From: JACCZX01 sp963791315
Lineage (GTDB): Bacteria > Pseudomonadota > Gammaproteobacteria > Burkholderiales > Burkholderiaceae_F
Assembly (NCBI GenBank): GCA_963791315.1
Contig: CAWBRQ010000007.1
Span: 62,001 to 126,000, forward strand
DNA: 64,000 nucleotides
Direction: 5' to 3'
A program made the position numbers and the translations under genes. Under the pieces are notes generated by a model. It was not told the origin of the DNA, did no database searches, and saw only the letters and a list, made by a program, of their open reading frames with translations. Positions 43,753 through 51,498 of this stretch are shown in pieces (within the stretch, counting starts at the first letter, position 1; every line of letters starts with the position of its first letter).

Positions 43753-44579
43753 AACCGCAGGCTGATCTCGACCGGGGCTCCGGCCGCGAGCCGAGCGCCG
43801 GCCCCCGATTCGATCACCGCGTTGACGCCGAACGTCACGCCGCCGGCGCGAGTGTCGTTGCGAAAACCAGCCAGCGTATCGCCCGGCTCGAAGCCCGCTT
43901 GACCTGTGGCGGGGTCGACGTTGGGCACCGTACACCGCACGCACGGTTTCACGACCCGCAACTTCGCGTCGCCGATCGTCATGTGATCCACGTAATCCTC
44001 TTCAAACGCTTCGATGTCGTCGAGCACGATGTTGGGCCGAAAGCGCTCGATCGTGATTTCGGCGTGTCCCTTTGCGGTCAAGCGCCCGTTCAAGTCGGAA
44101 ATCGATGCGGATGAGCAGACGAGCAGCGCAAACGCATCGGCGAATTTGTACGGCGCAGCTAGCGTGCCCGTGTACTTCTGGTTGGAAATCCGTTTCGCTT
44201 CGGGATCAAACCGCATCAGTCGGCACTGCAGTCCGAGAAATTGCGAGAACCACACGTCTGCAATATCTCCTTGCGTTACTGCCGCGACTTCGTCGTTCCA
44301 CACCCGCACTTGGATGACGTCACCTATCGATTCGAAAGGTACGTCGAGCTGAAGCATGCCGGGCGCCCTGAGTCGCAGCGACACGCCGGTCAAACGCGTT
44401 TCGATCTGCGCCATCTTCGGCAGCTCACGTTGGCTTAAGAATTTGCCATGATCGTCGACGACGACCCACTCGCGATCGCCGATCCCGTCGACCTCGAGTC
44501 CTGTCAGTGCGAGCGTCGCCGCGGGCACACGGAACCCGCGGCATCCCTTGATCGGATACATCCACAGCTGCCCCCACAC
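43749..44579 (-). CDS. MOSC-domain protein (YcbX-like)
   Basis: MOSC proteins bind molybdenum cofactor sulfide; YcbX reduces N-hydroxylated bases. The 276-residue product has the N-terminal beta-barrel domain (LWMYPIKGCRG, DREWVVVDDHGKFLSQRELPKM) and the MOSC domain with ERFRPNIVLD and the conserved cysteine of KPCVRCTVPNVD. There is no ferredoxin domain. The start is GTG at 44577-44579. It lies 28 bases after ychF. Confidence 0.88.
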   Translation of the reverse strand: MWGQLWMYPIKGCRGFRVPAATLALTGLEVDGIGDREWVVVDDHGKFLSQRELPKMAQIETRLTGVSLRLRAPGMLQLDVPFESIGDVIQVRVWNDEVAAVTQGDIADVWFSQFLGLQCRLMRFDPEAKRISNQKYTGTLAAPYKFADAFALLVCSSASISDLNGRLTAKGHAEITIERFRPNIVLDDIEAFEEDYVDHMTIGDAKLRVVKPCVRCTVPNVDPATGQAGFEPGDTLAGFRNDTRAGGVTFGVNAVIESGAGARLAAGAPVEISLRF

Positions 44580-44607
44580 GAGCCGTCATGCGATTTCGCT
44601 CACCTGC

Positions 44608-45714
44608 CTACACGTTGAAACGGAAGTGCATTACGTCGCCGTCGCGTACGACATAGTCCTTGCCTTCCAACCGCATCTTGCCCGCATCCTTGGCGCCGTT
44701 TTCGCCTTTGCACTTCACATAGTCGTCAAATGCGATCGTCTCGGCGCGGATAAAGCCTTTTTCAAAATCCGTATGAATTACGCCTGCAGCCTGCGGCGCG
44801 GTCGAGCCCGTGGTTACGGTCCATGCACGCACTTCCTTGGGGCCGGCGGTGAAGTAGGTGAGCAGGCCCAGCAGCGCGTAGCCGGCACGAATGACGCGGT
44901 TCAGCCCCGGCTCACTCATTCCCATGTCGGTCAGGAATATCGCCATGTCGTCCTCGGAAAGGTCGGCGATCTCGGCTTCGATCTTCGCGCACACGGCGAC
45001 AACCGGCGCGCCTTCTTTTGCCGCGTGCGCACGTACCAGTTCGAGCAGCGGGTTGTTTTCGAATCCATGCTCCTCGACGTTGGCCACGTACATCGTTGGT
45101 TTCGCGGTCAGCAGAAACAGCGGACGGATCGTCGCCTGCTCCTCGGCAGACAGATCGATGCTGCGTACCGGCTGCGCCTGGTTTAGTGCCGGAAGAATTT
45201 TTTCCAGCACGTCGACCAGCCGCTTCGCTTCCTTTACTTCCGCGCTTTGACCGGCCGCCTTCGCAACTTTGCTGTACTTCGCGAGTTGCTTGTCGGCTGT
45301 CGCGAGGTCCGCCAGCGCGAGCTCGGTGTTGATCACTTCGATGTCCGATATCGGATCGATCCGGCCTGCGACGTGCACGACGTTCGGATCCTCGAAGCAA
45401 CGCACGATGTGCGCGATCGCGTCGCACTCTCGAATGTTGGCGAGAAACTGATTGCCGAGCCCCTCGCCCTTGCTGGCTCCCGCCACCAGGCCGGCGATAT
45501 CGACGAATTCGACCGCGGCGGGAATGACCTTATCGGGCTTCGCAATCGCGGCGAGTGCGTGCAAGCGCGGGTCTGGCACCTCGACGATGCCAACGTTCGG
45601 CTCGATCGTGCAGAACGGATAATTCTCGGCGGCGATGCCGGCCTTTGTCAGCGCATTGAAGAGCGTTGACTTGCCGACGTTGGGGAGTCCGACGATGCCG
45701 CATTTGACTGCCAT
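44608..45714 (-). CDS. ychF: Redox-regulated ATPase YchF/OLA1
   Basis: YchF is a ribosome-associated Obg-family P-loop protein that prefers ATP. The 368-residue product has the P-loop GLPNVGKSTLFNAL, the G3-like DIAGLVAGASKGEGLGNQFLA, the altered G4, a coiled-coil insertion and the C-terminal TGS domain ending YVVRDGDVMHFRFNV. ATG 45712-45714 is used; the longer upstream frame crosses the divergent acetyltransferase gene. Confidence 0.96.
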   Translation of the reverse strand: MAVKCGIVGLPNVGKSTLFNALTKAGIAAENYPFCTIEPNVGIVEVPDPRLHALAAIAKPDKVIPAAVEFVDIAGLVAGASKGEGLGNQFLANIRECDAIAHIVRCFEDPNVVHVAGRIDPISDIEVINTELALADLATADKQLAKYSKVAKAAGQSAEVKEAKRLVDVLEKILPALNQAQPVRSIDLSAEEQATIRPLFLLTAKPTMYVANVEEHGFENNPLLELVRAHAAKEGAPVVAVCAKIEAEIADLSEDDMAIFLTDMGMSEPGLNRVIRAGYALLGLLTYFTAGPKEVRAWTVTTGSTAPQAAGVIHTDFEKGFIRAETIAFDDYVKCKGENGAKDAGKMRLEGKDYVVRDGDVMHFRFNV

Positions 45715-45756
45715 CAGTGACTTTTGGGTTGCGAAAGTGCGATTATCGCAAGCCTG

Positions 45757-46205
45757 ATGAACGTCTCTCTTCGGGAAGTGACTCGCGAGACCTGCGTTCT
45801 GGATGCAGGCTCGATGCGGGCGACGACGCAACGCAGGTGGCTCCAAACGCCGTATCGATCGCCGAGGCGTCGTTCTACGACGAGGCGTGGTTCCGCGCGA
45901 TCTATGACGACGATGCACTGGTCGGATTCGTGATGCTGTACGACCCGACGCTCGCGGAGAAGCCTGACGAGCCGGACTTCTTTCTGTGGCGACTGATGAT
46001 CGACAAAGCGCACCAGCGCAGAGGGCTGGGTTATGCGGCGGTCAACATGTTGATCGACCACGTACGCAATCGCCCGGGCGCGAAGAAACTACTCGTTTCG
46101 CATATGAGCAAGGCAGATGCGCTGGGACGCTTCTATGGCTCGCTTGGCTTCAAGTACACCGGCAAAGAGGAAGACGGCGAGAAGGTGATGGCAATCGATC
46201 TCTAA
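45757..46205 (+). CDS. GNAT acetyltransferase, frameshifted
   Basis: The ATG at 45757 opens MNVSLREVTRET in one frame, and the rest (RLDAGDDATQVAPNAVSIAEA, LMIDKAHQRRGLGYAAVNMLI, LGRFYGSLGFKYTG) is one base out of phase. A missing G near 45796 (ACCTG-CGT, which would read ACC TGG CGT) restores a 149-residue protein. The acetyl-CoA loop is Q-R-R-G-L-G. The layout resembles spermidine/diamine acetyltransferases. The substrate is not known. Confidence 0.8.
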
Positions 46206-46792
46206 TGCGCACGCGTGGTTTCAAGACGGACGAGTTCATCGCCCAGCAGGTTGAGCGTGAAGAAATAGCCGAGATTCAGGCGTTCGCAGAATCGAATCCG
46301 GAATACTGGCTGCAGACGCATGGTCATCCTCCGCCTGCGGACGACGCCGCCAATAGTTTTGACTGGCTGCCGCCGGCCGAGATGGGTTACAGCGAACATT
46401 TGTGGCTTTTGGTTCGCCACAGTTCGACACGGGAAGTGATCGCGCAACTTGGCGTTGCCGCGGACTTGCTGGCAACGGGCGTTTATCACCTCGGTTTTTT
46501 CATGACGGCAACGCGAACACACGGATCAGGGTTCGCGCACCGACTGCACGAAGCGTATGAGCAATGGGCGCTCGAACGCGGTGCACGCTGGTTAAGACTG
46601 GGCGTGGTCGAGGCTAATCGTCGTGCGGAAGCGTTTTGGCGGCGTCTCGGTTACCTGGAGGTCAAACGTCGAGACGGCTACGTTCTCGGCGATCGGAATC
46701 ATGTACTGATAACGATGGCGAAACCAATGCCTGGCGAGACGTTGCACCAGTATCTCGCCGCGGTTCCGCGCGACAGCGATACCGCTAGCTAG
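46205..46792 (+). CDS. GNAT-family acetyltransferase
   Basis: The 195-residue protein starts at an ATG overlapping the previous stop (TAATG). A GNAT-like core is visible in LGFFMTATRTHGSGFAHRLHEAYEQWA (acetyl-CoA loop region THGSGFA) and LGVVEANRRAEAFWRRLGYLEV, the common GNAT C-terminal motif. The substrate is unknown. It converges on pth with a four-base overlap. Confidence 0.8.
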   Translation: MRTRGFKTDEFIAQQVEREEIAEIQAFAESNPEYWLQTHGHPPPADDAANSFDWLPPAEMGYSEHLWLLVRHSSTREVIAQLGVAADLLATGVYHLGFFMTATRTHGSGFAHRLHEAYEQWALERGARWLRLGVVEANRRAEAFWRRLGYLEVKRRDGYVLGDRNHVLITMAKPMPGETLHQYLAAVPRDSDTAS

Positions 46793-47385
46793 CGCGTATG
46801 CAGCCTCAGCATCGCCGCCTCGAACTTGCCATCCACCAATAAGTCGACTATCCCTTCACCGCGCTCGATCGCTTGGTCGATCGCAGGCTGTTCGTCCTTG
46901 CGTGGCGGATGCAGGACGAAGTCGCCGACATCTTGCTCGAGTTGCAATGTGCGCGGATGGCCGATGCCGATGCGCAGGCGCCAGAATTCCGGCGGTCGAT
47001 AGCCGAGCCTGTGTGTCCTTCAGTCCGTTGTGACCGGCAGTACCGCCCCCGAGCTTCAGTTTGATCGCTCCGGGTGGCAGATCGAGTTCGTCGTGGGCGA
47101 CCAGGATTTGCGTCGGAAGAATCTTGTAGTAAAGCGCGATTGCAACCACCGCCTGGCCCGATCGATTGATGTAGGTGTTCGGCTTCAGCAGCCACAAGTC
47201 GCTGCCCGCAACGCGCGCGCGTGCAACCTCGCCGTGAAACTTGCGCTCGAGCTCGAAAATCGCGCGCCGGTTTGGCGCGCTACTGCGTCAACGTACCAAA
47301 AGCCGGCGTTGTGCCGGGTGTCTTCGTACTCGCCGCCGATATTGCCGAGACCGACGATCAGTCGAATGTTAGTGCTGTGTTCCAT
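46789..47385 (-). CDS. pth: Peptidyl-tRNA hydrolase, two frameshifts
   Basis: Pth releases peptides from drop-off peptidyl-tRNA and is essential. The first frame holds IRLIVGLGNIGGEYEDTRHNAGFWYVD (catalytic His in RHNAGF). The second holds VARARVAGSDLWLLKPNTYINRSGQAV and LVAHDELDLPPG through GGTAGHNGLKD. The third holds FWRLRIGIGHP to the stop at 46789. One missing base near TTTTCGAG (about 47235) and one extra near 47010 account for both breaks; the repaired protein is 198 residues. The start is ATG 47385, directly behind a terminator hairpin. Confidence 0.92.
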
Positions 47386-47422
47386 CAAGGAAAAAGCCCG
47401 CGGCCGATGATCGGCGGCGGGC
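47386..47422 (-). terminator. Terminator after rplY, abutting the pth start codon
   Basis: On the minus strand a 13-base stem (one mismatch, 47396-47422) of GC-rich sequence ends in GGGCTTTTT, then CCTTG and the pth ATG. It lies 54 bases after the rplY stop. The T-tract ends five bases before the next start codon, leaving no room for a normal leader. Confidence 0.82.
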
Positions 47423-47476
47423 TGGATTGTGCCGCAGCGCTGATTTGCTGTTCGCTTTAGCGTTCTTATTTGTTCC

Positions 47477-48205
47477 TCATTTCTTCTTCTCTTTGTCTCC
47501 TTTGTCACCCTTGCCGCCTTTAGCCGCCTTATCGCCCTTGGCCGCAGCGGCAGCTTCTTCCGGCGTCGGAGCTTTCTGCGCCGTAGCCGGAACTTCAACC
47601 GCTGCCACCGCCGTCGCCACTACTGCCTCTTCTTCAACAACTTCCTCGCCGCGGACGGTCACTGCAACGACGACGGGATTTTCCTTGCCCTTCAAAACAG
47701 GTGTCACACCGGCAGGCATCTTCAGATCGCGCACGCGCACGGTGTCGGTGACCGTCAACTCCGACAGATCGACCGCGATGTACTCGGGCAAATCCTTCGG
47801 CAGGCACGCGATCGCTACCTCGGACATCACGTGACTGATCAATACGCCCTCGGTCTTCGCTGCAGGCGAACTCTCCTGGCCCGAGAAGTGCAGCGGAACG
47901 CGCATGTGCAGCTTCTGATCTTCCGAGACGCGCTGAAAGTCGATGTGCAGCACCTGCGCCTTGTAGGGGTGCATCTGGAACGCGCGCAACAACACGCGCT
48001 CGCTCGCGCCCTCGAGTTCCATGTCGAGAATCGAGGCGTGGAATTTCTCCTTGCGCAACGCGTGAAACAGTGGATTGTGGTCCACTTCGATTGCCTGCGC
48101 CTCGCCTTTGCCGCCGTACAGCACGCCGGGTACTTTGCCCGCGTGACGCAGACGGCGGCTCGCACCCGTTCCCTGCGCGTCTCGTTTACTTGCTACTACT
48201 TTCAT
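47477..48205 (-). CDS. rplY: 50S ribosomal protein L25/general stress protein Ctc
   Basis: L25 binds 5S rRNA. The 242-residue product is the long Ctc form: the L25 domain (residues 1-95, with GTGASRRLRHAGKVPGVLYGG), the beta-barrel C-terminal domain (about 100-185), and an extended tail rich in Ala, Glu, Lys and Gly ending in KEKKK. It overlaps the putative end of prs (ATGA). A terminator follows. Confidence 0.95.
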   Translation of the reverse strand: MKVVASKRDAQGTGASRRLRHAGKVPGVLYGGKGEAQAIEVDHNPLFHALRKEKFHASILDMELEGASERVLLRAFQMHPYKAQVLHIDFQRVSEDQKLHMRVPLHFSGQESSPAAKTEGVLISHVMSEVAIACLPKDLPEYIAVDLSELTVTDTVRVRDLKMPAGVTPVLKGKENPVVVAVTVRGEEVVEEEAVVATAVAAVEVPATAQKAPTPEEAAAAAKGDKAAKGGKGDKGDKEKKK

Positions 48206-49228
48206 TTGAACTCCCAGTTGTGCAGCAGACCGCGACCAGTCATCGCTGCAGTTACTTCAAAGTTCACCTCAATAAACAAACTGCTTACCGAGTCTTCGCG
48301 CGCAATGCGCGAAATCGTTTCACCCAACAGCGCCGCGCACGATAGCTGCCGGATCTTCGAACACGCCAGACGCGGCCGGTGTCAGCGGAATCGTGTCGGT
48401 GACGACCAACTCGTCGAGCACCGAATTGGAAATCCGCTCGACGGCCTTGCCCGACAGCACCGGGTGCGTTGCATAAGCCATTACATGGAGCGCGCCGGCG
48501 TTGCGCAACGCTTGAGCCGCCTGGCACAGCGTGTTCGCGGTGTCGACCATGTCATCCATGATGACGCAGTTGCGCCCCTCGACTTCTCCGATGATATTCA
48601 TCACCTCGGCGACGTTGGCGCGCGGGCGTCGCTTGTCGATGATTGCAAGGTCGGCTTCGGCCGTCTTGGCAATCGCGCGCGCTCGCACCACACCGCCGAT
48701 ATCAGGCGATACGACTACGAGGTTTTCGAAGTTGTGCTTCCACAAGTCACCCAACAGAATCGGCGCAGCGTAGATGTTGTCAACCGGGATGTCGAAAAAT
48801 CCCTGGATTTGATCTGCGTGCAGATCCATGACCAGCACACGGTTGATGCCGACGACCTGCAGCATGTTGGCGATCACCTTGGCGCTGATCGCGACGCGCG
48901 CGCTGCGCGGACGCCGGTCCTGCCGCGCGTAGCCGAAATACGGAATGGCCGCAGTGATGCGCCCGGCCGACGCGCGCTTCAGCGCATCGGCCATGATCAG
49001 CAGTTCCATCAGATTGTCGTTGGTCGGCACACACGTCGACTGCAATACGAATACATCTTTGCCGCGCACGTTTTCGAACAGTTCGACCATCACTTCGCCG
49101 TCGGAAAAGCGCGAGACCTGCGCTTTGCCGAGTCGAATGTTCAGATGATGAGCAACCGCTGTCGCCAGGCGCGGGTTCGCGTTGCCCGTGAAGACCATCA
49201 GGTTGTCGGGAACCATCTGCATCTGCAT
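48202..49228 (-). CDS. prs: Ribose-phosphate pyrophosphokinase, frameshifted near the C-terminus
   Basis: Prs makes PRPP for nucleotide, His and Trp synthesis. The main frame (to 48320) holds MVFTGNANPRLA, RFSDGEVMVEL, ARQDRRPRSARVAISAKV, the PRPP-binding VIMDDMVDTANTLCQAA and VTDTIPLT. It then ends early, while the next phase continues KIRQLS…ALLGETISRIAREDSVSSLF. One extra base near 48364 explains this. The repaired frame passes SSLF (about residue 318, the normal end) and runs on for 23 residues to a stop overlapping the rplY ATG, so a second indel may hide the true stop. Confidence 0.9.
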
Positions 49229-49282
49229 TTGCGGCCTTTAGTGGCTCACCCTGAATGGCTCACCGCTCATTCGCTCACAAGC

Positions 49283-49359
49283 TGGCTGGGGAGGAAGGAT
49301 TCGAACCTTCGAGTGCCGGAATCAAAATCCGGTGCCTTAACCAGCTTGGCGACTCCCCA
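49283..49359 (-). tRNA. tRNA-Gln (anticodon UUG)
   Basis: On the minus strand TGGGGAG pairs with CTCCCCA as the acceptor stem, followed by the discriminator G and an encoded CCA. The anticodon arm is CCGGA-TTTTGAT-TCCGG, with TTG at the anticodon position, and the T arm contains GGTTCGAATCC. ispE lies upstream and prs downstream, the usual betaproteobacterial order. Confidence 0.97.
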
Positions 49360-49391
49360 AAAACTAAAACCTTGTACTGCTGAACCTTCTC

Positions 49392-50270
49392 TTACCACAC
49401 TGCCAGCGGATGCTCGGCGAGTTTCTTGACCACCCAGCTGCTCCAGCCCGCCGGCACGTTGGCAACCGCCAATTCCGCTTGTTCCCTCGCCCGAGCTGCG
49501 ACAAAGACCGCGGAGCCCGAACCTGTCATCCGCGCAGCGCCAAAAGGCTCAAGACGCCTGATCGCTTCATCGATAACGGGATAGCGACGCCGTGCGACGG
49601 GTTCGAGATCGTTGACCAGCGACGACGGAAGCTCGAAGTTGCCGGTAGCGTCCTTTACAAAATCGGCTGCCACCGCTGAAAAGTCGGCTATTTTCGTGGC
49701 TTTGGAATTACGTGTCAAACCCGCGTCTCCGAAGATTTCTGCTGTCGAGACGTGTATCTGCGGCCATAGGATCGCAAACCAGGAAGACGGCAATGCGACC
49801 GTCGTCAGGCGCTCGCCAATGCCCTCCGCGAAGGCATCCCGACCATGCAGGAAGAAAGGCACGTCAGCGCCGAGGCGAAGCCCGATCGCGCTTAACTCGC
49901 TGCGCGGAAGGTTCAAATCCCACAGGCGATTGAGTGCAATCAACGTGGTGGCCGCGTCGGAGGAGCCGCCGCCGAGACCGCTGCCCGCTGGAATCCGCTT
50001 CGTCACACTAATCGCTGCCCCCAGCGATGTTCCTGAAGCCTGCTGCAGGGCTCGCGCTGCGCGCACCACCAGATCGTCCTCGACGGCACTGGCCAGGTCA
50101 CCTTCGCGCACAATCGAGCCATCGTCGCGTCGCTCAAAGTCGAGCCAGTCGGCCAAGTCGATCAGCATGTACGCAGTTTGAATCTCGTGATAGCCGTCGG
50201 TGCGACGGCCGATCACGCGCAGAAACAGGTTCAGCTTGGCAGGAGCCGGCAGCGCCAGCAGCAAGTGCAT
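49392..50270 (-). CDS. ispE: 4-diphosphocytidyl-2-C-methyl-D-erythritol kinase
   Basis: IspE phosphorylates CDP-methylerythritol in the MEP isoprenoid pathway. The 292-residue GHMP kinase has PAPAKLNLFLRVIGRRTDGYHE, the ATP loop IPAGSGLGGGSSDAATTL, GADVPFFLHG and the C-terminal MTGSGSAVFV. The start ATG encodes MHLLLALPAPAKLN; an internal start is possible but unneeded. Confidence 0.96.
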   Translation of the reverse strand: MHLLLALPAPAKLNLFLRVIGRRTDGYHEIQTAYMLIDLADWLDFERRDDGSIVREGDLASAVEDDLVVRAARALQQASGTSLGAAISVTKRIPAGSGLGGGSSDAATTLIALNRLWDLNLPRSELSAIGLRLGADVPFFLHGRDAFAEGIGERLTTVALPSSWFAILWPQIHVSTAEIFGDAGLTRNSKATKIADFSAVAADFVKDATGNFELPSSLVNDLEPVARRRYPVIDEAIRRLEPFGAARMTGSGSAVFVAARAREQAELAVANVPAGWSSWVVKKLAEHPLAVW

Positions 50271-50314
50271 CGCTGCATTTTATGGTGCTTAGATTCGGTG
50301 CACAGATTCGGGCG

Positions 50315-50890
50315 CTAGCTGCGCGGTGGAATCGTCCACAGATAAATTTGGCTGCGCCCTACTTCACGCGTTGCTTCGGCCACCCAGTCGCCCATGTGAA
50401 AGTCGTGCGAAACGATCCGGGTTCCCGGCTTCAGCTCCTTCAGCAATCGCGGTCGCAGCTTCAGGTTAACGCTCGGCAGCAGGTACATCGTGACGACACT
50501 GGCGCCACTGAAGTCGAAGTCAAATACATCACCCACTTCAAAGCGCGTTAGCTCCGTCACGTTGGCACGGATTGCATTGGCCTTTGCTTCCCTTACGCGC
50601 TCTGGATTCAGATCGACGCCGACACCGCGGCAGCCGAACCGTGTGGCCGCGCGAATGACGATGCGGCCGTCGCCGCAACCGAGGTCGTAAACCACGTCTG
50701 ACTTGCTAACTTTCGCGAGGTCGAGCATCGCATCGACCACCGGAACCGGAGTTGGGACGTACGGCACATCGAGCCGCCGCATGATCTCGTCCTGCGGTTG
50801 CGCGCGTGCGATGCCGATGAGGCCGGCGGGCAGCGCATAGGTCAGGGCCAGCGCAGCCGAGCCGCGCAAAACGTCACGACGCGTTTTCAT
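50315..50890 (-). CDS. Exported class I SAM-dependent methyltransferase
   Basis: The 191-residue product begins MKTRRDVLRGSAALALTYA, a twin-arginine-like signal (RRDVL) with a hydrophobic stretch and an ARA-type cleavage site near residue 30. The mature part has the methyltransferase core VYDLGCGDGRIVI (about residue 66), the acidic GVGVDLNPERV and VVTMYLLPSVNLKLRP. SAM is not expected in the periplasm, so either the signal acts as a membrane anchor facing the cytoplasm or the protein exports with bound ligand. It is inserted between lolB and ispE, which are usually close. The substrate is unknown. Confidence 0.75.
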   Translation of the reverse strand: MKTRRDVLRGSAALALTYALPAGLIGIARAQPQDEIMRRLDVPYVPTPVPVVDAMLDLAKVSKSDVVYDLGCGDGRIVIRAATRFGCRGVGVDLNPERVREAKANAIRANVTELTRFEVGDVFDFDFSGASVVTMYLLPSVNLKLRPRLLKELKPGTRIVSHDFHMGDWVAEATREVGRSQIYLWTIPPRS

Positions 50891-50912
50891 AAGTCGTCTC
50901 CAAGAATCTCAA

Positions 50913-51494
50913 TTAGCTGCCGGGTTCATCGACGATCAGACGCAAGGTTACCGACGGTGTGTTTGCACCTGCCGCGCGCTCCAGCACCAGGCGGCGCGGG
51001 CGCTCAGCGCTCTCGGAATATTCTGACAACCGAATCAACCAGCCGTCCTGTTCGATCAGCGCGATGCGGCTGCCGTCACGTTCGATGCGCGCCGGGCGCT
51101 GTGGCACCGGTCGACCCTCGATCCAGTCAGCCAGCCCTGAAACTGGCAACGGCCAGCCGAGCAATTGCTCGGTCAACGCGTCGGCATCAGCCCCGCGCAC
51201 CTCCTGCATTCGCGCACCGGTCGCACGGGCGCCGCCCGGATCGATCTCGATACGCGCAACGGTGGTCCCCAGCGGCGATGCGAGCTCTAGGATTTGTTGC
51301 GGACCGCGGACTTCCAGGTTGAAGCGACCAGAGACGCTTTCGCGCTTCTCGGCTAGCGCGGTCGTGACTGCAAAGCGCCCGCTGTAGGCACGATCGGCAG
51401 TCGAACGGGACGGCGTGGCACAAGCCGTCAGCAGCGTCACCGACGCGAATGCCACGGCGAGCGCACGCGTGGATGCGCCCCAGATTCCAAGCAT
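50913..51494 (-). CDS. lolB: Outer-membrane lipoprotein insertion factor LolB
   Basis: LolB accepts lipoproteins from LolA and inserts them in the outer membrane. The 193-residue product has the lipobox LLTACA near residue 25, YSGRFAVTT, and the LolB beta-barrel segments LELASPLGTTVARIEI and LLGWPLPVSGLADWIEGRP. It starts four bases after the TPR lipoprotein gene on the minus strand. Confidence 0.92.
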   Translation of the reverse strand: MLGIWGASTRALAVAFASVTLLTACATPSRSTADRAYSGRFAVTTALAEKRESVSGRFNLEVRGPQQILELASPLGTTVARIEIDPGGARATGARMQEVRGADADALTEQLLGWPLPVSGLADWIEGRPVPQRPARIERDGSRIALIEQDGWLIRLSEYSESAERPRRLVLERAAGANTPSVTLRLIVDEPGS

Positions 51495-51498
51495 GGTC

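Noticed and set aside
47831..49429. 532-codon open frame on the plus strand
   Set aside because: It is antisense to prs, rplY and the tRNA-Gln, all of which have clear motifs; its product is His/Arg/Asp-rich with no recognisable domain. High-GC antisense artefact.
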